This document shows positions 21,145-32,952 of a stretch of DNA of 64,000 nucleotides, piece by piece. Origin of the DNA: Malikia spinosa (GTDB taxonomy: Bacteria > Pseudomonadota > Gammaproteobacteria > Burkholderiales > Burkholderiaceae_C); NCBI RefSeq assembly GCF_002980625.1, contig NZ_PVLR01000005.1, positions 1 through 64,000 on the forward strand, given 5' to 3'. The notes under the pieces are model-generated. The model was given only the letters and a program-made list of their open reading frames with translations, ran no database searches and was not told the DNA's origin. Each line of letters begins with the position of its first letter. Within the stretch, counting starts at the first letter, position 1. A program made the translations under genes and the position numbers.

Positions 21145-22053
21145 ATGAGATTTCGCTCCGTCTCTGTTGGCTGGCTGGCCCTGCTGGCGCTGGCTTGTCT
21201 GAATGTCGCCGGGGCGCAAGTGCCGCCGCCGTCCCCGCCGTCGGCGGCGCTGCCAGTCGATGCCTTGGCGCAGACCCTGCCATTGGAGCTGGCCCAGCCC
21301 TTCGAGCAGGCCTGGGACGTGGTCGAGCTGGCGGGCCAGCCCATGCTGTCCGACAACCAGCGCCCCGCGCGCGTGGTGTTGCGCCCCAATGGCTCGCTCT
21401 GGGTCGACGGTGGCTGCAACTACTTCTCGGGGCGGGTCGAACGCGATGCCCAGGGGCTGTTCCGGGTCTCGAAATACGGCAGCACCCAACGGGTTTGCGA
21501 AAAGCCCCCGCGCTCCGAAGCTTTCCTGAACTCGGCCCTGATGATGGTCGACAATTTCCGCTGGGACCGCGGCTTGTTGCTGCGCAGCGGCAGCAGCGAG
21601 CTGTTGCGGCTGCGACCCAGCGCCAATCAGGATACCCAGGCGCTCGAACAGGGCCTGGGGCGTCGCGCGCTGCCGGCAGTGGCAACTGCTGCCGCCCTCG
21701 CTCCGGCGGCGGCAGCGGCGCTGCAGCCGGCCCGGGAGCGTCCAGTCGCCATGCAAGCCGCTTCGGCGCGCCAGGTGGCCAGCCAGGACTGCCGTCCGGT
21801 CAAGGCCAGGAAGGGTGCTGGCAAGTCGCGCAAGGCCAAGGCGCCGGTTTGCCAGCCGATCCAGGCCAAGGCGGCCAAGACAGCGGCCGGCAAGGCTTCC
21901 CTGCGTGCCGCTGGCGCCAAATCCAGCAAGGCTGTCAAGTCGGCCAAATCCAGCAAGGCCCGGCAAGCCAAGGCGGGCCCGGCGGCCAAGAACCGCGCCA
22001 AGAGCAGCGGCAAGAAGAACACCCAGGTCGCACAAAAGCGGACCCAATCCTGA
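21145..22053 (+). CDS. Exported META-domain protein with a Lys/Ala-rich tail
   Basis: A 302-residue protein. A signal peptide (VGWLALLALACLNVAGA) precedes a META/HslJ-like domain (about 55-155; WDVVELAGQP, followed by RVVLRPNGSLWVDGGCNYFSG, where one expects W..V.L.G..P and GCN.F.G). The C-terminal third is low complexity, strongly basic and Ala/Lys/Ser-rich, resembling histone H1-like tails. The start at 21145 has AGGA upstream and gives a normal signal peptide. META proteins are often linked to envelope stress or heat resistance; the basic tail could bind an acidic surface polymer. Function is not established. Confidence 0.75.
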   Translation: MRFRSVSVGWLALLALACLNVAGAQVPPPSPPSAALPVDALAQTLPLELAQPFEQAWDVVELAGQPMLSDNQRPARVVLRPNGSLWVDGGCNYFSGRVERDAQGLFRVSKYGSTQRVCEKPPRSEAFLNSALMMVDNFRWDRGLLLRSGSSELLRLRPSANQDTQALEQGLGRRALPAVATAAALAPAAAAALQPARERPVAMQAASARQVASQDCRPVKARKGAGKSRKAKAPVCQPIQAKAAKTAAGKASLRAAGAKSSKAVKSAKSSKARQAKAGPAAKNRAKSSGKKNTQVAQKRTQS

Positions 22054-22114
22054 GCCTGGCTGACACCAGATCCTCGGCTCCCCCTCACGCCATTCACCTC
22101 GAAACGGAACCGCC

Positions 22115-22681
22115 ATGGGCAATCGACTCACGCAAATCGCCACCCGAACCGGCGATGCCGGCACCACCGGACTCGGCAACAATCACCGTGTCAGCAAGAA
22201 CAGCCTGCGCGTGCACGCGATGGGCGACATCGACGAGCTCAACTCGCAGATCGGCCTGCTGCTGTGCGAGGAGATGCCCGATGACGTGCGCGCGCTGCTG
22301 GTCGAGATCCAGCACCAGCTGTTCAACCTCGGCGGCGAGCTCAGCATCCCGGGCTACGAGCTGCTCAAGGCCGAGGCCGTGCTCACGCTCGACCAGGCGC
22401 TGTTGCGCTACAACGCGCAGCTGCCCAAGCTGCAGGAGTTCATCCTGCCAGCCGGAACCCGCGCGGCGGCCCAGGCCCATGTCTGCCGCACCGTGGCCCG
22501 CCGCGCCGAGCGCCAGGTGGTGGCACTGGGCAACGAGGAATCGATCAACGAAACCCCGCGCCAGTACCTGAACCGGCTCAGCGACCTGTTGTTCGTGCTC
22601 GCGCGCGTGCTCAACCGCGTCAACGGCGGCGACGATGTCTACTGGAAGAGCGAACGGCTGCAACAGGCCGGCCAGGCATGA
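22115..22681 (+). CDS. Cob(I)yrinic acid a,c-diamide adenosyltransferase, PduO type
   Basis: A 188-residue ATP:cob(I)alamin adenosyltransferase of the PduO/MMAB family. It transfers the adenosyl group from ATP to reduced cobalamin to make coenzyme B12. The N-terminal ATP motif TRTGDAGTTGLG and the helical bundle with RRAERQVVAL and NRLSDLLFVLAR are present. The length is typical. It overlaps the downstream VanZ-like gene by 4 nt. No other cobalamin gene is near, so it probably serves salvage for B12 enzymes elsewhere. Confidence 0.95.
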   Translation: MGNRLTQIATRTGDAGTTGLGNNHRVSKNSLRVHAMGDIDELNSQIGLLLCEEMPDDVRALLVEIQHQLFNLGGELSIPGYELLKAEAVLTLDQALLRYNAQLPKLQEFILPAGTRAAAQAHVCRTVARRAERQVVALGNEESINETPRQYLNRLSDLLFVLARVLNRVNGGDDVYWKSERLQQAGQA

Positions 22682-23091
22682 CGCGGTCCGGCAATCCGGT
22701 GCAACAACCTGCCAGTGGCAGCTTGCAGCGCTGGGCCCGCTGGACTTTCTGGCTGCTGCTGCTGATCGTCGTGGCGCTGACCCTGTCGCCGACCACCTAT
22801 CTGCCATCGCAGGCCTTCACTCTGTGGGACAAGGCACAGCATGCGCTGGCCTTCGCCGCGCTGGGCGCGCTGGGTGCGCTGGCCTATCCGCGTCGGCTCG
22901 GTCTGCTGGCGGCCAATTTGCTGCTCTTCGGCGGCGCGATCGAGCTGGCCCAGGCCGCTACCGGCTGGCGCAGCGGCGACTGGGCCGACTGGCTGGCCGA
23001 TGCCGTCGGTCTGGTCGCCGGTCTGGTGCTGGTCGCGCGCCTCAGCCGTTGCGCTGTTGCCAGAAGCCCGGCTGGCCGTAGCGCGCCTTGA
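22678..23091 (+). CDS. VanZ family membrane protein
   Basis: A 137-residue membrane protein with about four hydrophobic segments and the VanZ-like pattern (WDKAQHALAFAALGALG, then GGAIELAQ and DWLADAVGL). VanZ-like proteins have poorly known roles in the envelope; the original VanZ gives low-level teicoplanin resistance. The start overlaps the adenosyltransferase stop by 4 nt. The 3' end overlaps the convergent LysR gene by 50 nt, an unusually large convergent overlap. Confidence 0.85.
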   Translation: MTRSGNPVQQPASGSLQRWARWTFWLLLLIVVALTLSPTTYLPSQAFTLWDKAQHALAFAALGALGALAYPRRLGLLAANLLLFGGAIELAQAATGWRSGDWADWLADAVGLVAGLVLVARLSRCAVARSPAGRSAP

Positions 23092-23974
23092 GGAAATCGA
23101 CCCACAGCCGCACCCGTAGCGGCAGGTGCTTGCGCTGCGGGAACACCGCATAGATGCCGTTGGGCGCCGCCGCGTAGTCCTCGAGCAGGGTGACCAGGCG
23201 TCCGGCCGCGATGTCGGATTCGACCTCCCAAGTGCTGCGCCAGGCGATGCCGTGACCGGCCAGGCACCATTCATGCAGCACCTGGCCGTCGGTGCAGTCG
23301 AACGGCCCGTCCGGCCGCAGATGGATCAGTTGCTCTGGCTTGCCGCCGCGCCCCGGCAGCCGGAACGCCCAGCCGCGCGTCTGCGAGGCATCCGATGACA
23401 GCACCAGGCAGTCGAAGCGCGCCAGCTCCTGCGGATGTTCCGGCCGGCCGTGGCGTTGCAGGTAGCGCGGCGCCGCGACGCAGAGCCGCCGGTTGTCGGC
23501 CAGCCGCACGCTGATCAGCGACGAATCGGGCAGGTCGCCGACGCGCACCGCGCAGTCATAGCCCTCGCCAGCGAGGTCGATCACGCGGTCGCTCAGGTTC
23601 AGCGAGATCGTGACCTCGGGGTGCAGTTCGTGAAACAGCGGCACCAGCGGCGCGACATGGCGCCGTCCGAAACCGGCCGGCGCCGTCAGCCGCAGCCGGC
23701 CGCTGGCCTGGGCGCCGCCGGCGCTCACGCTGGCCTCGGCGCTCGCGATCTCGGCCAGCAGGCGCTGGCAGTCCTCGAGGTAGGCACCGCCCTCGTGCGT
23801 CAGCGTGATGCGGCGCGTGGTGCGCAGCATCAGCTTGACGCCCAGTTTTTCCTCCAGCAGATCGAGCCGGCGCCCGATCACGGCCGGCGCCACGCCCTCG
23901 GCACGCGCCGCCGCGGCCAGGCTGCCGCGCGCTGCGACTGCGACGAAGGTTTCCATCGCCTTGAGCTTGTCCAT
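23042..23974 (-). CDS. LysR-family transcriptional regulator
   Basis: A 310-residue LysR regulator. The N-terminal winged helix-turn-helix (MDKLKAMETFVAVAARGSLAAAAR...) is followed by the effector-binding domain. It belongs to the CrgA/DsdC-like group common in Burkholderiales. It is transcribed divergently from glcB across a 192-bp AT-rich gap, so glcB is a possible target, but this is position-based inference. Its 3' end overlaps VanZ. Confidence 0.92.
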   Translation of the reverse strand: MDKLKAMETFVAVAARGSLAAAARAEGVAPAVIGRRLDLLEEKLGVKLMLRTTRRITLTHEGGAYLEDCQRLLAEIASAEASVSAGGAQASGRLRLTAPAGFGRRHVAPLVPLFHELHPEVTISLNLSDRVIDLAGEGYDCAVRVGDLPDSSLISVRLADNRRLCVAAPRYLQRHGRPEHPQELARFDCLVLSSDASQTRGWAFRLPGRGGKPEQLIHLRPDGPFDCTDGQVLHEWCLAGHGIAWRSTWEVESDIAAGRLVTLLEDYAAAPNGIYAVFPQRKHLPLRVRLWVDFLKARYGQPGFWQQRNG

Positions 23975-24166
23975 CCTTGCCTGCGCTTTAGTTAATTTTT
24001 ATCGATGAGTCTGGGGATAATTTTGTGGATTATGTAAGAAAAAGTCACGACTGAAATTGCAAACTGCCTTCGAATCCCGTCATGGAACTCGCATACAGTG
24101 GGGCTGTGGACAAGTCGGCATGGACCTTGCCTGACTTGCCGGTCGAAACCGTCTGGAGACTTGAAC
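23975..24166. promoter_or_regulatory. Divergent LysR/glcB intergenic region
   Basis: 192 bp with a locally AT-rich core (about 23990-24060) between two divergent genes; both promoters must lie here. No single -35/-10 pair is convincing by eye. The glcB ribosome binding site (GGAG) is about 9 nt before its ATG. Confidence 0.4.
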
Positions 24167-26395
24167 ATGAACGCCCGCTCGAACAGCAACGCCCGCTTCA
24201 CCATCCACCGCCTGCAGGTGGCCCAGGAACTGCACCAGTTCATCGAAGACCAGGTGCTGCCTGGCACCGGCATCGAATCCGCCCATTTCTGGGCCGGTTT
24301 CGACGCCATCGTCGCCGACCTCGCGCCGAAGAACCGTGCGCTGCTGGCCGAGCGCGACCGCCTGCAGACCGAGCTCGACGCCTGGCACCGCGCCCACCCG
24401 GGCCCGATCACCGACATGCCGGCCTACCGCGCCTTCCTGGAGCAGATCGCCTATCTGGTGCCGCAACCGGCGGCGCAGGTCACGACCGCCAATGTCGATG
24501 CCGAGCTGGCCCAGCAGGCCGGCCCGCAACTGGTGGTGCCGATCACCAACGCACGCTACGCGCTCAACGCCGCCAATGCGCGCTGGGGCAGCCTGTACGA
24601 CGCGCTCTACGGCACCGACGCCATTCCCGAGACCGACGGCGCCCAGAAGGGCCGGGGCTACAACCCGGTGCGCGGCGCCAAGGTGATCGCCTTCGCGCGC
24701 GATTTCCTCGACCAGTCCGCACCGCTGGCAGCCGGTTCGCACCATGACTCGACCGGCTACGCCGTCGTTGACGGTGCGCTGCAGGTCACGCTCAAGGACG
24801 GCAGCGTCAGCGGCCTGAAGCATCCGGCCCAGCTGGCCGGCTACCAGGGCGATGCCGCTGCGCCGAAGTCGCTGCTGTTCGTGCACAACGGCATCCACTT
24901 CGACCTGATCATCGACCGCAGCACCGCCATCGGTGCCAGCGACGCCGCTGGCGTCAGCGACCTGGTGATGGAAGCCGCGCTGTCGACCATCCTCGACCTC
25001 GAGGACTCGGTCGCCGCGGTCGATGCCGAGGACAAGGTGCTGGGCTACTCCAACTGGCTCGGCATCCTGAAGGGCACGCTGACCGAGACCTTCGAGAAGG
25101 GCGGCCAGCAGCTCACGCGCGGCCTCAACCCCGACCGCCTCTACACCGCCGCCGACGGCCAGGGCCAGGTGCGCCTGCACGGCCGCAGCCTGATGTTCCT
25201 GCGCAACGTCGGCCATCTGATGACCAACCCGGCCATCCTCTGGACCGATGCCGACGGCAGCGTGCGCGAGATCCCCGAAGGCATCATGGATGCCGTCGTC
25301 ACCACCACGATCGCGCTGCACGACCTGCAGGGTCATGGCGTCAACGGCATCCGCAACAGCCGCAGCGGCAGCGTCTACATCGTCAAGCCCAAGATGCACG
25401 GCCCGGTCGAGGTCGGCTTTGCCGCCGAACTGTTCGGCCGCGTCGAGCAGCTGCTCGGCCTGCCTGACAGCACCGTCAAGCTCGGCATCATGGACGAGGA
25501 GCGCCGCACCAGCGTCAACCTGCGCGCCTGCATCGCGGCCGCTGCCAGCCGGGTCGCCTTCATCAACACCGGCTTCCTGGATCGCACCGGCGACGAGATG
25601 CATACCGCGATGCTGGCCGGCCCGATGATGCGCAAGGGCGACATCAAGTCCAGCGCCTGGATCGCCGCCTACGAGCGCCGCAACGTGCTGATCGGCCTGC
25701 AGTCCGGCCTGCGCGGCCGGGCCCAGATCGGCAAGGGCATGTGGGCCATGCCCGACCTGATGGCCGAGATGCTCAAGCAGAAGATCGGCCACCCCAAGGC
25801 CGGCGCCAACACCGCCTGGGTGCCGAGCCCGACCGGCGCCACCCTGCACGCGCTGCATTACCACCAGGTCAGCGTGGCCGAGGTGCAGCAGCAGATCGAG
25901 ACCAGCGGCGACACCAGCAACGCCGAGCTGGCCGAGAAGCTCATGACCGACCTGCTGACCATTCCGGTGGTGGCCGAGGCCAAGTGGAGCGCCGAGGAGC
26001 GCCAGCAGGAGCTCGACAACAACGCGCAGGGCATCCTGGGCTATGTGGTGCGCTGGGTCGACCAGGGCGTGGGCTGCTCCAAGGTGCCCGACATCCACGA
26101 CATCGGCCTGATGGAAGACCGCGCCACGCTGCGCATCAGCAGCCAGCACATGGCCAACTGGTTGCAGCATGGCGTCGTGACCGAGGCCCAGGTGCGCGCG
26201 ACCTTCGAGCGCATGGCGGCCAAGGTCGACCAGCAGAACGCCGGCGATCCGGCCTACAAGAGCCTGGTCGCCAACCCCGAGGGCGCGGCCTACCAGGCGG
26301 CGCTGGACCTGGTGTTCAAGGGCAAGGAACAGCCGAGCGGCTACACCGAGCCGCTGCTGCACGCCTGGCGCCTGCAGGTCAAGGCTGCTGCCTGA
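24167..26395 (+). CDS. glcB: Malate synthase G
   Basis: A 742-residue enzyme condensing glyoxylate with acetyl-CoA to malate (glyoxylate bypass and glycolate use). Diagnostic blocks are [18 protein letters not shown], the catalytic segment [15 protein letters not shown] and [16 protein letters not shown], and the G-isoform length. Start 24167 has GGAG upstream; an earlier ATG at 24098 is not in a favourable context. A strong terminator follows. A LysR regulator is divergent. It probably works with pckG and pyc in growth on two-carbon compounds. Confidence 0.98.
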   Translation: MNARSNSNARFTIHRLQVAQELHQFIEDQVLPGTGIESAHFWAGFDAIVADLAPKNRALLAERDRLQTELDAWHRAHPGPITDMPAYRAFLEQIAYLVPQPAAQVTTANVDAELAQQAGPQLVVPITNARYALNAANARWGSLYDALYGTDAIPETDGAQKGRGYNPVRGAKVIAFARDFLDQSAPLAAGSHHDSTGYAVVDGALQVTLKDGSVSGLKHPAQLAGYQGDAAAPKSLLFVHNGIHFDLIIDRSTAIGASDAAGVSDLVMEAALSTILDLEDSVAAVDAEDKVLGYSNWLGILKGTLTETFEKGGQQLTRGLNPDRLYTAADGQGQVRLHGRSLMFLRNVGHLMTNPAILWTDADGSVREIPEGIMDAVVTTTIALHDLQGHGVNGIRNSRSGSVYIVKPKMHGPVEVGFAAELFGRVEQLLGLPDSTVKLGIMDEERRTSVNLRACIAAAASRVAFINTGFLDRTGDEMHTAMLAGPMMRKGDIKSSAWIAAYERRNVLIGLQSGLRGRAQIGKGMWAMPDLMAEMLKQKIGHPKAGANTAWVPSPTGATLHALHYHQVSVAEVQQQIETSGDTSNAELAEKLMTDLLTIPVVAEAKWSAEERQQELDNNAQGILGYVVRWVDQGVGCSKVPDIHDIGLMEDRATLRISSQHMANWLQHGVVTEAQVRATFERMAAKVDQQNAGDPAYKSLVANPEGAAYQAALDLVFKGKEQPSGYTEPLLHAWRLQVKAAA

Positions 26396-26417
26396 TCACG
26401 GCCTGAAGTGGAATGAG

Positions 26418-26444
26418 ACGGCGCCCTGCGGGGCGCCGTTTTTT
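26418..26444 (+). terminator. Rho-independent terminator of glcB
   Basis: A perfect 9-bp stem ACGGCGCCC / GGGCGCCGT with a TGCG tetraloop is followed by a run of five T. It sits 22 bp after the glcB stop and may also end transcription of the convergent ATPase gene. Confidence 0.93.
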
Positions 26445-28216
26445 CATGATGGGTCCTGCACCATCGCCACCAGCTTGGCGAAAAAGCGGTGCACATCGTC
26501 ATGGATTTCGTCAGTCGTCATGGCTGCAGCCACGCGTTCGCGCAGCAGTTCCAGCTTTGCTGGACCCTGGCGCAGGCCATGGAACAAGGAGTCGTCGTTC
26601 TCGAACAGAATGCGCTTGCCATCGACCACGGCGAAGATGTTGGCGCTGACGTTGCGCCATGTCTTGCCAGGTGCCAGCGTCAGGTTCTGATCGGAAAAGA
26701 ACTGATCGATGCTGGCCAGCACGGCTTGGGCCAACGGGTCTTCCCCGCTGCTTTCCATGAGCTGCAGCGCCACACGCTGCCAGGCCGTGGGGACCAGCAG
26801 GTAGTTCTCTATGTTCTTGCGCTTCCACTCCACGATGGCCGGATTACTTTCCGGCGGGTGAAAGGCCTTCTCGGCATCATCGTAGTCGAACAGCATCAGC
26901 CGCTTGACGCCTGGCACGATCTGACTCAAGGCAATGAAATGCTCATCGGCCTGGCGCCGCATTTCGTGCTTGTTGCCGCCGCCCATGACCTTGAAGCACA
27001 GCCGGTCCATCACCGGCAAGGCATGGCACTGTTCGGCCCAGCCGCGCAGCAGGCGTTCGTCGCTTTCGCCTTCGATGTAGACGATGTAGGGGGAACCCAT
27101 CAGGCGGGTGATTTCCTCGTTCGAGACATCGGCCATGGCCCGCAGCATGGCTGGGGTGGAGTCGATCCGGGAGGGTTTTTGCCGCAGCAGCGACAAGATC
27201 TGCCTGGCATCAACCCCCTTGGCGAATTCCTCGGCGTGGGTGGCGATCAGGAACTGGACGCCTTTCTCGGCGGATTTCCTCTTGAAATAGTCGAGCAACT
27301 CCCGCTGCAGGTTGACGTGCAAGTGCGCATCAGGTTCGTCGAGCAGTATGGTGCTGGGCTGGTAGCCATACAGGAAGGCCAGCAGGGTCATGGTCTGGTG
27401 AAAACCGCTGCCACCCGAGATCAGGTCGTAGGTCTTGCCGTTCTGCTTGTATTCCACCCCGATGTAGACATCCTTGGCCGAGTCGTAGCGGGGTGGCAGC
27501 AGATCGACAGCAAACCAGCGTTTGACCACGGCGACCAGTTCAGCCCAGTCTGCTGGAGCGACTGCACGCCGGACAGGCGGGGGCGGCATCGGGTTGACAC
27601 CGCTGTCCACAGGCGGACGCCATACCTGCAGCAACAGATTGCGCAGCACGCTGCCTGGCTGTCCCTTGCCCACCTGCTGGCGAATGGGGGCCTTGTCCAG
27701 CCATTTCTCGGCCGGCTCCAGGCCGGAGAAGGGCGGGACGTAGGCAATGCGGGGTAGCTTCCCCTTGGCTTGGCAATCGCGAAACGTCTTCCAGCCCCCG
27801 ATCGGGATGGCGTAGAGGGTTTGCGGTGAGTGGTAGCGCAACTCAAGGCCGAACGATTCGCTGCCGCCGCCCGCGGTCTTCCACTCCACGATGATCTCGA
27901 TCAGGATGAACTGTTGTCGTTTCACACCGGCTTCGTCGGTGGGGTAGGCGCGGTCGGTCCTGTCCTTCCACAGCAGGTTGAATTCCGGCACCGGCAAGGC
28001 GGTGAAGTTGGGCAGCACGATCTGGATGCCCTTGTTGCCGCTGCTGCGCGGGTTGCGGTCAAATTCATCGACGCAGAACTGCCAGATCGCGAGCGCTTGC
28101 AAGACCGTGCTCTTGCCGCTGTTGTTGCGCCCCACCAGCAGATCGAAGTCGGTGAAGGGATAGCTTTGCTCGCCAATGCTCTTGAAGTTGCGTAGCTTCA
28201 GTTGGGTGATCATCAC
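26444..28216 (-). CDS. OLD-like AAA ATPase-TOPRIM nuclease
   Basis: A 590-residue protein with an SMC/ABC-type ATPase and a TOPRIM nuclease. The Walker A is GRNNSGKST (29-37), the signature SGGSGFHQT lies near 268, Walker B ILLDEPDAHLHV near 295, and the H-loop THAEEF. The TOPRIM domain starts near 377 (IVYIEGESDE) and has the acidic LFDYDD near 443, then KRKNIENYLLVP. This is the architecture of OLD-family nucleases, which includes phage-defence proteins such as P2 Old and GajA. No partner (UvrD-like GajB, reverse transcriptase) is adjacent. Base composition is visibly less GC-rich than in neighbouring genes, suggesting acquisition. Antiphage function is inference. Confidence 0.88.
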   Translation of the reverse strand: MMITQLKLRNFKSIGEQSYPFTDFDLLVGRNNSGKSTVLQALAIWQFCVDEFDRNPRSSGNKGIQIVLPNFTALPVPEFNLLWKDRTDRAYPTDEAGVKRQQFILIEIIVEWKTAGGGSESFGLELRYHSPQTLYAIPIGGWKTFRDCQAKGKLPRIAYVPPFSGLEPAEKWLDKAPIRQQVGKGQPGSVLRNLLLQVWRPPVDSGVNPMPPPPVRRAVAPADWAELVAVVKRWFAVDLLPPRYDSAKDVYIGVEYKQNGKTYDLISGGSGFHQTMTLLAFLYGYQPSTILLDEPDAHLHVNLQRELLDYFKRKSAEKGVQFLIATHAEEFAKGVDARQILSLLRQKPSRIDSTPAMLRAMADVSNEEITRLMGSPYIVYIEGESDERLLRGWAEQCHALPVMDRLCFKVMGGGNKHEMRRQADEHFIALSQIVPGVKRLMLFDYDDAEKAFHPPESNPAIVEWKRKNIENYLLVPTAWQRVALQLMESSGEDPLAQAVLASIDQFFSDQNLTLAPGKTWRNVSANIFAVVDGKRILFENDDSLFHGLRQGPAKLELLRERVAAAMTTDEIHDDVHRFFAKLVAMVQDPS

Positions 28217-28316
28217 GCTAAGCTAACACGACTTTTATGTCGGTGAATGTCGCGCCTGGCGGGTCATGCTTGCCACAGCCAGCAGTTGCAGATCGGATGC
28301 ATTGACTCAATGAGCG

Positions 28317-29543
28317 ATGACCATGCCAAACCCACTGATCCTGTTCGGCGCCTTCGACCGCCACAATTTCGGCGACCTGCTGCTGGCGCAGGTCGCAGCT
28401 GCGCTGCTGCCCGGACGCGAGCTGCATTGCGCCGGCCTCGCCGAGCGTGACCTGCGGCACTGGGACGGCTTTGCCGTGCGGGCCTTGCCGGAGCTGCTGG
28501 CCGAACTCGCGCCGCGCCCGCCCGACCTGCTGCATGTCGGCGGCGAGATCCTCGACTGCAGCGCCTGGCAGGCCGCCGTCATGCTGCTGGCACCGGAACA
28601 GGCGCAAGCCGTGATCGCCTATCTGGCGCCGCGTGCCGCTGAGCGCGAGGACTGGATCAAAAGCCGCACGGGTGGCGCGCTGGCGCCCTATGTCGCCTCC
28701 CCCGTGCGTCTGCCCGGGTTACGCCGCACCGCTTTCGCCGGTGTTGGCGGCGTCGGGCTGGCGCAGGCGCCTGAAGGTCTGCGTGCCGAGGTGCTGGCCG
28801 CGCTGCGCGCGGCGTCCTTCGTCTCGGTGCGCGACCGCATCACGCTGGCGACCCTGGCCCAGGCCGGCATCATGGCCCGCCTGCTGCCCGACCCGGCGGT
28901 GTTAGTCGCCCACCTGTTCGGCCGGCAGATCCGCCAGCGCGCCGAAGCCGGCGAGCCTGCCGTCTGCCAAGCGGCTTTCCCGTCGGGTTACCTGGCGCTG
29001 CAGCTCGGCCCTGAATTCGCCGACGATGCCTGTCTCGACGCGCTCGCGGCCCAGTTGCAGGCGCTGCTGGCCGCCACCGGCATGGGGCTGGTGCTGTTCT
29101 GCGCCGGCCTGGCGCCCTGGCACGACAACCCCGCGACGCTGCAGCGCCTGGCGGCCAGGCTGCCAGCCCTGCCGCTGCGCCTCATGGAGTCGGCCCGGCT
29201 GTGGGACATCTGCGCGCTGATCGCCGGTAGCCGCGCCTGCGTCGCGAGCAGCCTGCATGCCCGCATCGTCGCTACTGCCTTTGGGCTGCCGCGCCTGAGC
29301 CTGGTGCCGCCCGGCGCCAGCGGGCAATCCCGCAAGCTGGCGGCCTATCTCGACAGCTGGGAGCTGCCGGGTTTGCCGACCTGCGTCTTGCCCGCCGGCC
29401 TGGCTGATGCCCTGTTACAGGCGCTCGCAGCGGACGTCGGTGCGCTACAGCGCCAGGCCCAAAGTCTGAGTGCCGCCTGCCGGGCCGGCCTGGCCAGTCT
29501 GGGCCTGGCAGAGGGGTTTTCAGGGCCGGACCGGGACCCTTGA
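28317..29543 (+). CDS. Polysaccharide pyruvyl transferase-like protein
   Basis: A 408-residue protein matching the CsaB/polysaccharide pyruvyltransferase fold. It starts LILFGAFDRHNFGDLLLAQ (typical N.GD.L motif) and has the late SSLHARIVATAFGLPRL motif. Family members add ketal pyruvate to surface sugars using PEP. No glycosyltransferase or polymerase genes are near, so it is an orphan, and the exact donor or acceptor is unknown. The start at 28317 (ATG ACC ATG) is followed by a second ATG two codons later. Upstream is only about 100 bp from the divergent OLD-like gene. Confidence 0.8.
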   Translation: MTMPNPLILFGAFDRHNFGDLLLAQVAAALLPGRELHCAGLAERDLRHWDGFAVRALPELLAELAPRPPDLLHVGGEILDCSAWQAAVMLLAPEQAQAVIAYLAPRAAEREDWIKSRTGGALAPYVASPVRLPGLRRTAFAGVGGVGLAQAPEGLRAEVLAALRAASFVSVRDRITLATLAQAGIMARLLPDPAVLVAHLFGRQIRQRAEAGEPAVCQAAFPSGYLALQLGPEFADDACLDALAAQLQALLAATGMGLVLFCAGLAPWHDNPATLQRLAARLPALPLRLMESARLWDICALIAGSRACVASSLHARIVATAFGLPRLSLVPPGASGQSRKLAAYLDSWELPGLPTCVLPAGLADALLQALAADVGALQRQAQSLSAACRAGLASLGLAEGFSGPDRDP

Positions 29544-29631
29544 AACCCCTTCGTGAGCGACAGAAAAATGACAATCCAGGCCCTGATCAACCGGCCTGAC
29601 AATCGGCCATCAACAACAAAGTTATTTATTG

Positions 29632-29691
29632 ACGTAATATTTTTACGTAAAGATTCTGGTTGACTCGATGATCGATGATCGATGATCGATG
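29632..29691. repeat. AT-rich spacer and 7-bp tandem repeat
   Basis: In the 298-bp gap between two rightward genes, two ACGTAA copies lie 13 bp apart at 29632-29650. These are followed at 29666-29691 by 3.7 perfect tandem copies of CGATGAT. The region is the least GC-rich of the surroundings and probably holds the promoter of the CDF transporter gene. The rest of the gap shows no gene. Confidence 0.6.
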
Positions 29692-29841
29692 CCGCCTGCA
29701 GGCCTGATTGGGCCAGGCCCTGCTGGGCAGGGCGCGGCGCGGCATCGTCCTGTCACGGGCGCATACTTAAGATACAGGCCGGATGCATGGGCGCCTGCAA
29801 GGCAGTCCGTGCCGGCAGGTCGGAAAGAAGAAGGGCGTCGT

Positions 29842-31801
<1,960 letters not shown>

Positions 31802-31821
31802 AGCCGCAGCGCCCCGGTCCG

Positions 31822-32952
31822 ATGCGCGTCTTCCACCTCGCCGAGCTCAGCATCCGTGAAAGCGCCGTCCTGCCGACGGCGCTGCCGGAGAGCGGGTTTC
31901 TCTGGATCGCGCTCGGGCGGCGCGAGTTCGAGGCGCAGCAGGCCGAGGTCCAGGCCTGTCTGCAGCAGCTGTGCGGCAGCGCGCTGGTTGACCTGCACCT
32001 GTCCGACCTGCTCAACAACCAGCTGCCGTCGCATTACGACTACACCGCGCAGTACGACCTGCTGGTGTTCCGCCGGCTGGCCCAGGGTCGCAGCGACATC
32101 GAGGCCGAACCCTACAGCCCGTCGCTCGAGCACCTGCCGCGCCGCGGCGGCCCGCCAGTGCTGCGCCGCATCGACACCAGTCCGGTCGGCTTCGCGCTGT
32201 TCGACCAGCTGCTGCTGACCGTGCATCCGACCGATTGCGCCGTGCGCGACAGCTATGCCGCCCGCCTGCTGGCCCTGACGGCCAACGGCCATGCCGAGTT
32301 CACCGAGCCCGGGCGCAGCGCGGCCGTGCGCTTCATGCCCAGCAGCAGCGGCGACCTGATGCTGCGCCTGGTCAACCAGATGGTGGACGGCTACCTCGAG
32401 CTGCGGCGCGAGCTGACGCGCCAGCTCGATCACTGGCAGGCCGAGCTGCTGAACCCGAAGTCCCGCTTCCACAACTGGAGCAGCCTGCTGCAGGTCCGGC
32501 TGGCGCTGCACCAGCTCGACGAGATCTGCGAGGACCAGCGCAGCGCGATCCAGGACTGGATCGAGGCGCTCGACAGCTGGCCCGAGGCGTCGACGCCGCT
32601 CGACCAGCGCGCCCATGAACTGCTCAAGGTGCGCAGCCGCGACGTGCTCGAGCATATCGAGCGCGTGGTGCACCACGTGCGCCGCCTCGAGCAGAGCGCC
32701 GAGGTCGCGGTCCAGATGCATTTCAACGCCCAGGGCCATCGCACCAACGAGATCATGCGCATCCTGACGGTGCTGACCGCGATCTTCCTGCCGCTGAACC
32801 TGATCGCGGGCATCTTCGGCATGAACTTCGACTTCATCCCGCTGCTGCATCTGCAGGCGGGCTTCTGGTGGGCGATGACCGCGATGGTGGTGATCGCCGT
32901 CAGCCTGGTTTTCTATTTCTGGCGCAAGCGCTTCCTGGAGCACCGTACTTGA
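31822..32952 (+). CDS. CorA-family Mg2+/divalent cation transport protein
   Basis: A 376-residue protein with a long soluble N-terminal domain and coiled-coil stalk, then two C-terminal transmembrane helices. The signature is [10 protein letters not shown] near residue 332, the CorA GMN(F) pore motif; the second helix ends in a basic tail ([13 protein letters not shown]). It may carry Mg2+ or another divalent cation. Placement next to the Mg-type hemB is suggestive only. It overlaps recQ by 4 nt. Confidence 0.92.
   Translation: MRVFHLAELSIRESAVLPTALPESGFLWIALGRREFEAQQAEVQACLQQLCGSALVDLHLSDLLNNQLPSHYDYTAQYDLLVFRRLAQGRSDIEAEPYSPSLEHLPRRGGPPVLRRIDTSPVGFALFDQLLLTVHPTDCAVRDSYAARLLALTANGHAEFTEPGRSAAVRFMPSSSGDLMLRLVNQMVDGYLELRRELTRQLDHWQAELLNPKSRFHNWSSLLQVRLALHQLDEICEDQRSAIQDWIEALDSWPEASTPLDQRAHELLKVRSRDVLEHIERVVHHVRRLEQSAEVAVQMHFNAQGHRTNEIMRILTVLTAIFLPLNLIAGIFGMNFDFIPLLHLQAGFWWAMTAMVVIAVSLVFYFWRKRFLEHRT

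Noticed and set aside
29666-29691. Tandem repeat as a CRISPR fragment
   Set aside because: Units are 7 bp with no spacers and no cas genes exist in the window.
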